Of a stretch of DNA of 64,000 nucleotides, positions 1 through 10,578 are shown one piece after another (the stretch's first letter is position 1; every line of letters starts with the position of its first letter). The position numbers were made by a program, and so were the translations under genes. The notes beneath the pieces were generated by a model, which saw only the letters and a list, made by a program, of their open reading frames with translations, did not search any database and was not told where the DNA came from. Origin of the DNA: Diadophis punctatus similis (lineage: Eukaryota > Chordata > Lepidosauria > Squamata > Dipsadidae); NCBI GenBank assembly GCA_023053685.1, contig JALIGW010000157.1, forward strand, positions 124,001-188,000, given 5' to 3'.

Positions 1-517
1 GGGAAAGGTCGGAATCAAAAATCAAGCGAGAATTCGGCTTTCCAGCCTGTGCGGAACACGAATATGTGTTTCATTTTCATTTCTGAGGTGTTTGTCAAAA
101 GTCATGTTTTTTGGCTGTATTGAGAATGCTGTGTTAGACCTTGGGCTAGCTCTTCAGGGAAAGGTCGGAATCAAAAATTGAGCGAGAATTCGGCTTTCCA
201 GCCCGTGGGGAACAGGAATATGTGTTTCTTTTTCATTTCTGAGGTGTTTGTCAAAAGTGATGTTTTTGGGCTGAATTGAGAAATAAGGCGAATGCTGTGT
301 TAGATCTTGCGCTAGCTCTTCAGGGAAAGGTCAGAATCAATAATCAAGCAAGAATTCGGCTTTCCAGCCCATGGGGAACAGGAATATGTGTTTCTTTTTC
401 ATTTCTGAGGTGTTTGTCAATAGTGATGTTTTTGGGCTGAATTGAATCCTAAGGCGAATGCTGTGTTAGACTTTGGGCTAGCTTTTCAGGGTAGGCTCGG
501 AATCAAAAATCAAGCAA

Positions 518-683
518 GAATTCAGCTTTCCAGCCTGTGGGGAACAGGAATATGTGTTTCATTTTCATTTCTGAGGTGTTTGTCAAAAGTGATGTTTTTG
601 GGCTGAATTGAATCCTAAGGCGAATGCTGTGTTAGACTTTGGGCTAGCTTTTCAGGGTAGGCTCGGAATCAAAAATCAAGCGA
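518..683 (+). repeat. Representative type-2 monomer, 166 bp
   Basis: Type 2 differs from type 1 by a linked set of changes: ATTCAG at the start, TTTCATTTTCATTTC in the pyrimidine tract, ATCCTAAGGCG in the central box, CTTTGGGCTAGCTTTTC, and AGGGTAGGCTCGG. The length is identical. Linked changes spread over the unit show that this is a separate monomer lineage, not scattered noise. Many units are mosaics of type-1 and type-2 segments, for example near 51,781, where ATCCTAAGG is followed by a type-1 tail. Such mosaics indicate past exchange inside the monomer. Confidence 0.92.
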
Positions 684-1845
684 GAATTCAGCTTTCCATC
701 CTGTGGGGAACAGGAATATGTGTTTCATTTTCATTTCTGAGGTGTTTGTCAAAAGTGATGTTTTTGGGCTGAATTGAATCCTAAGGCGAATGCTGTGTTA
801 GACTTTGGGCTAGCTTTTCAGGGTAGGCTCGGAATCAATAATCAAGCGAGAATTCAGCTTTCCAGCCCATGGGGAACAGGAATATGTGTTTCTTTTTCAT
901 TTCTGAGGTGTTTGTCAAAAGTGATGTTTTTGGGCTGAATTGAATCCTAAGGCGAATGCTGTGTTAGACTTTGGGCTAGCTTTTCAGGGTAGGCTCAGAA
1001 TCAAAAATCAAGCGAGAATTCAGCTTTCCAGCCTGTGGGGAACAGGAATATGTGTTTCATTTTCATTTCTGAGGTGTTTGTCAAAAGTGATGTTTTTGGG
1101 CTGAATTGAATCCTAAGGCGAATGCTGTGTTAGACTTTGGGCTAGCTTTTCAGGGTAGGCTCGGAATCAATAATCAAGCGAGAATTCAGCTTTCCAGCCC
1201 ATGGGGAACAGGAATATGTGTTTCTTTTTCATTTCTGAGGTGTTTGTCAAAAGTGATGTTTTTGGGCTGAATTGAATCCTAAGGCGAATGCTGTGTTAGA
1301 CTTTGGGCTAGCTTTTCAGGGTAGGCTCGGAATCAAAAATCAAGCGAGAATTCAGCTTTCCAGCCTGTGGGGAACAGGAATATGTGTTTCATTTTCATTT
1401 CTGAGGTGTTTGTCAAAAGTGATGTTTTTGGGCTGAATTGAGAAATAAGGCGAATGCTGTGTTAGACCTTGGGCTAGCTCTTCAGGGAAAGGTCGGAATC
1501 AAAAATTGAGCGAGAATTCAGCTTTCCAGCCCATGGGGAACAGGAATATGTGTTTCTTTTTCATTTCTGAGGTGTTTGTCAAAAGTGATGTTTTTGGGCT
1601 GAATTGAATCCTAAGGCGAATGCTGTGTTAGACTTTGGGCTAGCTTTTCAGGGTAGGCTCGGAATCAAAAATCAAGCGAGAATTCAGCTTTCCAGCCTGT
1701 GGGGAACAGGAATATGTGTTTCATTTTCATTTCTGAGGTGTTTGTCAAAAGTGATGTTTTTGGGCTGAATTGAGAAATAAGGCGAATGCTGTGTTAGACC
1801 TTGGGCTAGCTCTTCAGGGAAAGGTCGGAATCAAAAATTGAGCGA

Positions 1846-2011
1846 GAATTCAGCTTTCCAGCCCGTGGGGAACAGGAATATGTGTTTCTTTTTCATTTCT
1901 GAGGTGTTTGTCAAAAGTGATGTTTCTGGGCTGAATTGAGAAATAAGGCGAATGCTGTGTTAGACCTTGGGCTAGCTCTTCAGGGAAGGCTTGGAATCGA
2001 AAATCAAGCGA
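1846..2011 (+). repeat. Representative GGCTTGG/ATCGAAAATC monomer
   Basis: This minor monomer class ends in AGGGAAGGCTTGGAATCGAAAATC. It keeps a CpG (ATCGAAA) where most units have ATCAAAA, and it has a two-base-different spacer after AGGGAA. It recurs about once per higher-order unit (for example 5,472, 7,454, 15,538, 20,996, 22,988, 25,146, 27,460, 29,452, 30,116 and, in diverged form, 31,600, 53,839, 56,807, 60,595, 63,719) and is therefore a good phase marker. The minus strand of this unit and its neighbour happens to lack stop codons for about 230 bp. The frame changes between the two units and there is no codon structure, so I do not call a gene. Confidence 0.85.
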
Positions 2012-2343
2012 GAATTCGGCTTTCCAGCCCGTGGGGAACAGGAATATGTGTTTCTTTTTCATTTCTGAGGTGTTTGTCAAAAGTGATGTTTTTGGGCTGA
2101 ATTGAATCCTAAGGCGAATGCTGTGTTAGACTTTGGGCTAGCTTTTCTGGGTAGGCTCGGAATCAAAAATTGAGCGAGAATTCGGCTTTCCAGCCCGTGG
2201 GGAACAGGAATATGTGTTTCTTTTTCATTTCTGAGGTGTTTGCCAAAAGTGATGTTTTTGGGCTGAATTGAGAAATAAGGCGAATGCTGTGTTAGACCTT
2301 GGGCTAGGTCTTCAGGGAAAGGTCGGAATCAAAAATCAAGCGA

Positions 2344-2509
2344 GAATTCGGCTTTCCAGCCTGTGGGGAACAGGAATATGTGTTTCTTTTTCATTTCTGA
2401 GGTGTTTGTCAAAAGTGATGTTTTTGGGCTGAATTGAGAAATAAGGCGAATGCTGTGTTAGACCTTGGGCTAGCTCTTCAGGGAAAGGTCGGAATCAAAA
2501 ATTGAGCGA
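2344..2509 (+). repeat. Representative type-1 monomer, 166 bp
   Basis: Phased from the EcoRI site. Diagnostic features in order are: ATTCGG at the start, CCTGTGGGGAACAGG, TTTCTTTTTCATTTC, GTGATGTTTTTGGG, the central box GAAATAAGGCG, CCTTGGGCTAGCTC (containing a NheI site), AGGGAAAGGTCGG, and AATCAAAAAT before the next site. Counting bases gives 71 G+C of 166 (about 43%). Type 1 is mixed with type 2 throughout, often in runs, and it carries most of the CpG-containing variants such as CCCGTG. Subtypes differ in GCTAGG instead of GCTAGC, TTTGCC instead of TTTGTC, and CTTGCGCTAG instead of CTTGGGCTAG. Confidence 0.93.
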
Positions 2510-2675
2510 GAATTCGGCTTTCCAGCCCGTGGGGAACAGGAATATGTGTTTCTTTTTCATTTCTGAGGTGTTTGCCAAAAGTGATGTTTTTGGGCTGAAT
2601 TGAGAAATAAGGCGAATGCTGTGTTAGACCTTGGGCTAGGTCTTCAGGGAAAGGTCGGAATCAAAAATCAAGCGA

Positions 2676-2831
2676 GAATTCGGCTTTCCAGCCTGTGCGG
2701 AACACGAATATGTGTTTCATTTTCATTTCTGAGGTGTTTGTCAAAAGTCATGTTTTTTGGCTGAATTGAGAATGCTGTGTTAGACCTTGGGCTAGCTCTT
2801 CAGGGAAAGGTCGGAATCAAAAATTGAGCGA
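2676..2831 (+). repeat. Representative short monomer, 156 bp (10-bp deletion type)
   Basis: This unit lacks ten bases in the central box, so GAATTGAG runs straight into AATGCTG. It also carries linked substitutions: CCTGTGCGGAACACG in place of CCTGTGGGGAACAGG, GTCATG in place of GTGATG, and TTTTTTGG in place of TTTTTGGG. It is nearly always followed by a unit with AAATTGAGCG before the EcoRI site and CCCGTGG or CCCATGG after it, so its neighbours are fixed as well. The EcoRI-to-EcoRI distance is exactly 156 bp. The linkage makes it a single-origin haplotype that was later spread by block duplication. Confidence 0.94.
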
Positions 2832-3651
2832 GAATTCGGCTTTCCAGCCCATGGGGAACAGGAATATGTGTTTCTTTTTCATTTCTGAGGTGTTTGCCAA
2901 AAGTGATGTTTTTGGGCTGAATTGAGAAATAAGGCGAATGCTGTGTTAGACCTTGGGCTAGGTCTTCAGGGAAAGGTCGGAATCAAAAATCAAGCGAGAA
3001 TTCGGCTTTCCAGCCTGTGGGGAACAGGAATATGTGTTTCTTTTTCATTTCTGAGGTGTTTGTCAAAAGTGATGTTTTTGGGCTGAATTGAGAAATAAGG
3101 CGAATGCTGTGTTAGACCTTGGGCTAGCTCTTCAGGGAAAGGTCGGAATCAAAAATCAAGCGAGAATTCGGCTTTCCAGCCTGTGCGGAACACGAATATG
3201 TGTTTCATTTTCATTTCTGAGGTGTTTGTCAAAAGTCATGTTTTTTGGCTGAATTGAGAATGCTGTGTTAGACCTTGGGCTAGCTCTTCAGGGAAAGGTC
3301 GGAATCAAAAATTGAGCGAGAATTCGGCTTTCCAGCCCATGGGGAACAGGAATATGTGTTTCTTTTTCATTTCTGAGGTGTTTGTCAATAGTGATGTTTT
3401 TGGGCTGAATTGAGAAATAAGGCGAATGCTGTGTTAGACCTTGGGCTAGGTCTTCAGGGAAAGGTCGGAATCAAAAATCAAGTGAGAATTCGGCTTTCCA
3501 GCCTGTGGGGAACAGGAATATGTGTTTCTTTTTCATTTCTGAGGTGTTTGTCAAAAGTGATGTTTTTGGGCTGAATTGAGAAATAAGGCGAATGCTGTGT
3601 TAGACCTTGGGCTAGCTCTTCAGGGAAAGGTCGGAATCAAAAATCAAGCGA
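2676..3651 (+). repeat. 488-bp trimer higher-order repeat, two units
   Basis: Short monomers begin at 2,676, 3,164 and 3,652, exactly 488 bp apart (156 + 166 + 166). Each unit is a short monomer, then a CCCATGG unit, then a CCTGTGG unit. The second unit differs by CAATAGTG in place of CCAAAAGTG and by AAGTGAG in place of AAGCGAG. This is the smallest higher-order period I can define in the window; it fills the gap between the two copies of block A. Confidence 0.85.
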
Positions 3652-6518
3652 GAATTCGGCTTTCCAGCCTGTGCGGAACACGAATATGTGTTTCATTTTC
3701 ATTTCTGAGGTGTTTGTCAAAAGTCATGTTTTTTGGCTGTATTGAGAATGCTGTTTTAGACCTTGGGCTAGCTCTTCAGGGAAAGGTCGGAATCAAAAAT
3801 TGAGCGAGAATTCGGCTTTCCAGCCCGTGGGGAACAGGAATATGTGTTTCTTTTTCATTTCTGAGGTGTTTGTCAAAAGTGATGTTTTTGGGCTGAATTG
3901 AGAAATAAGGCGAATGCTGTGTTAGATCTTGCGCTAGCTCTTCAGGGAAAGGTCAGAATCAATAATCAAGCAAGAATTCGGCTTTCCAGCCCATGGGGAA
4001 CAGGAATATGTGTTTCTTTTTCATTTCTGAGGTGTTTGTCAATAGTGATGTTTTTGGGCTGAATTGAATCCTAAGGCGAATGCTGTGTTAGACTTTGGGC
4101 TAGCTTTTCAGGGTAGGCTCGGAATCAAAAATCAAGCAAGAATTCAGCTTTCCAGCCTGTGGGGAACAGGAATATGTGTTTCATTTTCATTTCTGAGGTG
4201 TTTGTCAAAAGTGATGTTTTTGGGCTGAATTGAATCCTAAGGCGAATGCTGTGTTAGACTTTGGGCTAGCTTTTCAGGGTAGGCTCGGAATCAAAAATCA
4301 AGCGAGAATTCAGCTTTCCATCCTGTGGGGAACAGGAATATGTGTTTCATTTTCATTTCTGAGGTGTTTGTCAAAAGTGATGTTTTTGGGCTGAATTGAA
4401 TCCTAAGGCGAATGCTGTGTTAGACTTTGGGCTAGCTTTTCAGGGTAGGCTCGGAATCAATAATCAAGCGAGAATTCAGCTTTCCAGCCCATGGGGAACA
4501 GGAATATGTGTTTCTTTTTCATTTCTGAGGTGTTTGTCAAAAGTGATGTTTTTGGGCTGAATTGAATCCTAAGGCGAATGCTGTGTTAGACTTTGGGCTA
4601 GCTTTTCAGGGTAGGCTCAGAATCAAAAATCAAGCGAGAATTCAGCTTTCCAGCCTGTGGGGAACAGGAATATGTGTTTCATTTTCATTTCTGAGGTGTT
4701 TGTCAAAAGTGATGTTTTTGGGCTGAATTGAATCCTAAGGCGAATGCTGTGTTAGACTTTGGGCTAGCTTTTCAGGGTAGGCTCGGAATCAATAATCAAG
4801 CGAGAATTCAGCTTTCCAGCCCATGGGGAACAGGAATATGTGTTTCTTTTTCATTTCTGAGGTGTTTGTCAAAAGTGATGTTTTTGGGCTGAATTGAATC
4901 CTAAGGCGAATGCTGTGTTAGACTTTGGGCTAGCTTTTCAGGGTAGGCTCGGAATCAAAAATCAAGCGAGAATTCAGCTTTCCAGCCTGTGGGGAACAGG
5001 AATATGTGTTTCATTTTCATTTCTGAGGTGTTTGTCAAAAGTGATGTTTTTGGGCTGAATTGAGAAATAAGGCGAATGCTGTGTTAGACCTTGGGCTAGC
5101 TCTTCAGGGAAAGGTCAGAATCAAAAATTGAGCGAGAATTCAGCTTTCCAGCCCATGGGGAACAGGAATATGTGTTTCTTTTTCATTTCTGAGGTGTTTG
5201 TCAAAAGTGATGTTTTTGGGCTGAATTGAATCCTAAGGCGAATGCTGTGTTAGACTTTGGGCTAGCTTTTCAGGGTAGGCTCGGAATCAAAAATCAAGCG
5301 AGAATTCAGCTTTCCAGCCTGTGGGGAACAGGAATATGTGTTTCATTTTCATTTCTGAGGTGTTTGTCAAAAGTGATGTTTTTGGGCTGAATTGAGAAAT
5401 AAGGCGAATGCTGTGTTAGACCTTGGGCTAGCTCTTCAGGGAAAGGTCGGAATCAAAAATTGAGCGAGAATTCAGCTTTCCAGCCCGTGGGGAACAGGAA
5501 TATGTGTTTCTTTTTCATTTCTGAGGTGTTTGTCAAAAGTGATGTTTTTGGGCTGAATTGAGAAATAAGGCGAATGCTGTGTTAGACCTTGGGCTAGCTC
5601 TTCAGGGAAGGCTTGGAATCGAAAATCAAGCGAGAATTCGGCTTTCCAGCCCGTGGGGAACAGGAATATGTGTTTCTTTTTCATTTCTGAGGTGTTTGTC
5701 AAAAGTGATGTTTTTGGGCTGAATTGAATCCTAAGGCGAATGCTGTGTTAGACTTTGGGCTAGCTTTTCTGGGTAGGCTCGGAATCAAAAATTGAGCGAG
5801 AATTCGGCTTTCCAGCCCGTGGGGAACAGGAATATGTGTTTCTTTTTCATTTCTGAGGTGTTTGCCAAAAGTGATGTTTTTGGGCTGAATTGAGAAATAA
5901 GGCGAATGCTGTGTTAGACCTTGGGCTAGGTCTTCAGGGAAAGGTCGGAATCAAAAATCAAGCGAGAATTCGGCTTTCCAGCCTGTGGGGAACAGGAATA
6001 TGTGTTTCTTTTTCATTTCTGAGGTGTTTGTCAAAAGTGATGTTTTTGGGCTGAATTGAGAAATAAGGCGAATGCTGTGTTAGACCTTGGGCTAGCTCTT
6101 CAGGGAAAGGTCGGAATCAAAAATTGAGCGAGAATTCGGCTTTCCAGCCCGTGGGGAACAGGAATATGTGTTTCTTTTTCATTTCTGAGGTGTTTGCCAA
6201 AAGTGATGTTTTTGGGCTGAATTGAGAAATAAGGCGAATGCTGTGTTAGACCTTGGGCTAGGTCTTCAGGGAAAGGTCGGAATCAAAAATCAAGCGAGAA
6301 TTCGGCTTTCCAGCCTGTGCGGAACACGAATATGTGTTTCATTTTCATTTCTGAGGTGTTTGTCAAAAGTCATGTTTTTTGGCTGAATTGAGAATGCTGT
6401 GTTAGACCTTGGGCTAGCTCTTCAGGGAAAGGTCGGAATCAAAAATTGAGCGAGAATTCGGCTTTCCAGCCCATGGGGAACAGGAATATGTGTTTCTTTT
6501 TCATTTCTGAGGTGTTTG
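3623..6518 (+). repeat. Block A, copy 2
   Basis: Same order of monomer variants as 1-2,896, including the BglII-bearing unit (AGATCT at 3,924), the CCATCC unit near 4,320 and the GGCTTGG unit near 5,600. After 6,518 the path changes into a type-2 tail (ATCCTAAGG). It also aligns with copy 3 at an offset of 7,264 bp from about 3,315 onward, so part of the 488-bp trimer was copied along with it. Confidence 0.88.
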
Positions 6519-7920
6519 TCAATAGTGATGTTTTTGGGCTGAATTGAATCCTAAGGCGAATGCTGTGTTAGACTTTGGGCTAGCTTTTCAGGGTAGGCTC
6601 GGAATCAAAAATCAAGCGAGAATTCAGCTTTCCAGCCTGTGGGGAACAGGAATATGTGTTTCATTTTCATTTCTGAGGTGTTTGTCAAAAGTGATGTTTT
6701 TGGGCTGAATTGAGAAATAAGGCGAATGCTGTGTTAGACCTTGGGCTAGCTCTTCAGGGAAGGCTTGAAATCGAAAATCAAGCGAGAATTCGGCTTTCCA
6801 GCCCGTGGGGAACAGGAATATGTGTTTCTTTTTCATTTCTGAGGTGTTTGTCAAAAGTGATGTTTTTGGGCTGAATTGAATCCTAAGGCGAATGCTGTGT
6901 TAGACTTTGGGCTAGCTTTTCAGGGTAGGCTCGGAATCAAAAATCAAGCGAGAATTCAGCTTTCCAGCCTGTGGGGAACAGGAATATGTGTTTCATTTTC
7001 ATTTCTGAGGTGTTTGTCAAAAGTGATGTTTTTGGGCTGAATTGAGAAATAAGGCGACTGCTGTGTTAGACCTTGGGCTAGCTCTTCAGGGAAAGGTCGG
7101 AATCAAAAATCAAGCGAGAATTCAGCTTTCCAGCCCATGGGGAACAGGAATATGTGTTTCTTTTTCATTTCTGAGGTGTTTGTCAAAAGTGATGTTTTTG
7201 GGCTGAATTGAATCCTAAGGCGAATGCTGTGTTAGACTTTGGGCTAGCTTTTCAGGGTAGGCTCGGAATCAAAAATCAAGCGAGAATTCAGCTTTCCAGC
7301 CTGTGGGGAACAGGAATATGTGTTTCATTTTCATTTCTGAGGTGTTTGTCAAAAGTGATGTTTTTGGGCTGAATTGAGAAATAAGGCGAATGCTGTGTTA
7401 GACCTTGGGCTAGCTCTTCAGGGAAAGGTCGGAATCAAAAATTGAGCGAGAATTCAGCTTTCCAGCCCGTGGGGAACAGGAATATGTGTTTCTTTTTCAT
7501 TTCTGAGGTGTTTGTCAAAAGTGATGTTTTTGGGCTGAATTGAGAAATAAGGCGAATGCTGTGTTAGACCTTGGGCTAGCTCTTCAGGGAAGGCTTGGAA
7601 TCGAAAATCAAGCGAGAATTCGGCTTTCCAGCCCGTGGGGAACAGGAATATGTGTTTCTTTTTCATTTCTGAGGTGTTTGTCAAAAGTGATGTTTTTGGG
7701 CTGAATTGAATCCTAAGGCGAATGCTGTGTTAGACTTTGGGCTAGCTTTTCTGGGTAGGCTCGGAATCAAAAATTGAGCGAGAATTCGGCTTTCCAGCCC
7801 GTGGGGAACAGGAATATGTGTTTCTTTTTCATTTCTGAGGTGTTTGCCAAAAGTGATGTTTTTGGGCTGAATTGAGAAATAAGGCGAATGCTGTGTTAGA
7901 CCTTGGGCTAGGTCTTCAGG
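6519..7920 (+). repeat. Linking monomers between block A copy 2 and the 1,318-bp tandem
   Basis: Eight to nine ordinary monomers with no short form. The stretch contains two GGCTTGG-class units (6,624 and 7,454 phases, 830 bp or five monomers apart) and the first example of the CGACTGCTG variant (near 7,056). That variant recurs near 9,204, 10,522 and 18,460. The 6.6-7.1 kb part aligns with 8.77-9.25 kb at an offset of 2,148 bp and shares the rare CTTGAAATCG variant. Nothing other than satellite is present. Confidence 0.8.
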
Positions 7921-10578
7921 GAAAGGTCGGAATCAAAAATCAAGCGAGAATTCGGCTTTCCAGCCTGTGGGGAACAGGAATATGTGTTTCTTTTTCATTT
8001 CTGAGGTGTTTGTCAAAAGTGATGTTTTTGGGCTGAATTGAGAAATAAGGCGAATGCTGTGTTAGACCTTGGGCTAGCTCTTCAGGGAAAGGTCGGAATC
8101 AAAAATTGAGCGAGAATTCGGCTTTCCAGCCCGTGGGGAACAGGAATATGTGTTTCTTTTTCATTTCTGAGGTGTTTGCCAAAAGTGATGTTTTTGGGCT
8201 GAATTGAGAAATAAGGCGAATGCTGTGTTAGACCTTGGGCTAGGTCTTCAGGGAAAGGTCGGAATCAAAAATCAAGCGAGAATTCGGCTTTCCAGCCTGT
8301 GCGGAACACGAATATGTGTTTCATTTTCATTTCTGAGGTGTTTGTCAAAAGTCATGTTTTTTGGCTGAATTGAGAATGCTGTGTTAGACCTTGGGCTAGC
8401 TCTTCAGGGAAAGGTCGGAATCAAAAATTGAGCGAGAATTCGGCTTTCCAGCCCATGGGGAACAGGAATATGTGTTTCTTTTTCATTTCTGAGGTGTTTG
8501 TCAATAGTGATGTTTTTGGGCTGAATTGAATCCTAAGGCGAATGCTGTGTTAGACTTTGGGCTAGCTTTTCAGGGTAGGCTCGGAATCAAAAATCAAGCG
8601 AGAATTCAGCTTTCCAGCCTGTGGGGAACAGGAATATGTGTTTCATTTTCATTTCTGAGGTGTTTGTCAAAAGTGATGTTTTTGGGCTGAATTGAGAAAT
8701 AAGGCGAATGCTGTGTTAGACCTTGGGCTAGCTCTTCAGGGAAAGGTCGGAATCAAAAATTGAGCGAGAATTCAGCTTTCCAGCCCGTGGGGAACAGGAA
8801 TATGTGTTTCTTTTTCATTTCTGAGGTGTTTGTCAAAAGTGATGTTTTTGGGCTGAATTGAGAAATAAGGCGAATGCTGTGTTAGACCTTGGGCTAGCTC
8901 TTCAGGGAAGGCTTGAAATCGAAAATCAAGCGAGAATTCGGCTTTCCAGCCCGTGGGGAACAGGAATATGTGTTTCTTTTTCATTTCTGAGGTGTTTGTC
9001 AAAAGTGATGTTTTTGGGCTGAATTGAATCCTAAGGCGAATGCTGTGTTAGACTTTGGGCTAGCTTTTCAGGGTAGGCTCGGAATCAAAAATCAAGCGAG
9101 AATTCAGCTTTCCAGCCTGTGGGGAACAGGAATATGTGTTTCATTTTCATTTCTGAGGTGTTTGTCAAAAGTGATGTTTTTGGGCTGAATTGAGAAATAA
9201 GGCGACTGCTGTGTTAGACCTTGGGCTAGCTCTTCAGGGAAAGGTCGGAATCAAAAATCAAGCGAGAATTCGGCTTTCCAGCCTGTGGGGAACAGGAATA
9301 TGTGTTTCTTTTTCATTTCTGAGGTGTTTGTCAAAAGTGATGTTTTTGGGCTGAATTGAGAAATAAGGCGAATGCTGTGTTAGACCTTGGGCTAGCTCTT
9401 CAGGGAAAGGTCGGAATCAAAAATTGAGCGAGAATTCGGCTTTCCAGCCCGTGGGGAACAGGAATATGTGTTTCTTTTTCATTTCTGAGGTGTTTGCCAA
9501 AAGTGATGTTTTTGGGCTGAATTGAGAAATAAGGCGAATGCTGTGTTAGACCTTGGGCTAGGTCTTCAGGGAAAGGTCGGAATCAAAAATCAAGCGAGAA
9601 TTCGGCTTTCCAGCCTGTGCGGAACACGAATATGTGTTTCATTTTCATTTCTGAGGTGTTTGTCAAAAGTCATGTTTTTTGGCTGAATTGAGAATGCTGT
9701 GTTAGACCTTGGGCTAGCTCTTCAGGGAAAGGTCGGAATCAAAAATTGAGCGAGAATTCGGCTTTCCAGCCCATGGGGAACAGGAATATGTGTTTCTTTT
9801 TCATTTCTGAGGTGTTTGTCAATAGTGATGTTTTTGGGCTGAATTGAATCCTAAGGCGAATGCTGTGTTAGACTTTGGGCTAGCTTTTCAGGGTAGGCTC
9901 GGAATCAAAAATCAAGCGAGAATTCAGCTTTCCAGCCTGTGGGGAACAGGAATATGTGTTTCATTTTCATTTCTGAGGTGTTTGTCAAAAGTGATGTTTT
10001 TGGGCTGAATTGAGAAATAAGGCGAATGCTGTGTTAGACCTTGGGCTAGCTCTTCAGGGAAAGGTCGGAATCAAAAATTGAGCGAGAATTCAGCTTTCCA
10101 GCCCGTGGGGAACAGGAATATGTGTTTCTTTTTCATTTCTGAGGTGTTTGTCAAAAGTGATGTTTTTGGGCTGAATTGAGAAATAAGGCGAATGCTGTGT
10201 TAGACCTTGGGCTAGCTCTTCAGGGAAGGCTTGAAATCGAAAATCAAGCGAGAATTCGGCTTTCCAGCCCGTGGGGAACAGGAATATGTGTTTCTTTTTC
10301 ATTTCTGAGGTGTTTGTCAAAAGTGATGTTTTTGGGCTGAATTGAATCCTAAGGCGAATGCTGTGTTAGACTTTGGGCTAGCTTTTCAGGGTAGGCTCGG
10401 AATCAAAAATCAAGCGAGAATTCAGCTTTCCAGCCTGTGGGGAACAGGAATATGTGTTTCATTTTCATTTCTGAGGTGTTTGTCAAAAGTGATGTTTTTG
10501 GGCTGAATTGAGAAATAAGGCGACTGCTGTGTTAGACCTTGGGCTAGCTCTTCAGGGAAAGGTCGGAATCAAAAATCA
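7921..10578 (+). repeat. 1,318-bp 8-mer higher-order repeat in direct tandem
   Basis: Unit 1 is about 7,921-9,238 and unit 2 about 9,239-10,556. Each has seven 166-bp monomers and one short one (7 x 166 + 156 = 1,318). Matching phases are 8,772 and 10,090, short monomers at 8,371 and 9,686, and CAATAGTG in both units. The end of unit 1 abuts the start of unit 2 with no gap, so this is a simple tandem duplication of eight monomers. The match fails at about 10,598, where CCCATGG replaces CCTGTGG. Confidence 0.85.

Larger units (their letters stand above)
1..2896 (+). repeat. Block A, copy 1 (2.9 kb)
   Basis: Matches 3,623-6,518 at a constant offset of 3,622 bp. Only about three differences were seen by eye: 132 (CTGTGTT against CTGTTTT), near 1,492 (GTCGG against GTCAG), and a private C near 1,926 (TGTTTCTGGG). 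The block begins with a short monomer carrying GGCTGTATTGAG, then a unit with a BglII site (AGATCT at 302), a run of type-2 units including one with CCATCCTGTGG, the GGCTTGG monomer, and alternating GCTAGG units. The match stops at 2,897, where TTTGCC faces TTTGTC. Confidence 0.88.

Noticed and set aside
1850..2080. Repeated 76-aa open frame on the minus strand, seen with near-identical sequence more than 25 times (for example 5,472, 15,538, 30,116 and 47,239), as a protein family
   Set aside because: It spans about 1.4 satellite monomers. Since 166 is not a multiple of 3, the two halves read the same DNA in different frames. Variation follows CpG decay and not codon position. There is no promoter, upstream signal or homologous domain that I recognise.
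2344..2509. CENP-B box
   Set aside because: ATTCGG followed by CTTTCCAGCC resembles the first half only; the conserved A and the CGGG part are missing.
3576..3803. Plus-strand 75-aa open frame beginning MRNKANAVLDLG, also at 10,840, 13,974 and 19,432
   Set aside because: It exists only because a 10-bp-deleted monomer shifts the frame and avoids a stop. It is satellite sequence with no coding signature.
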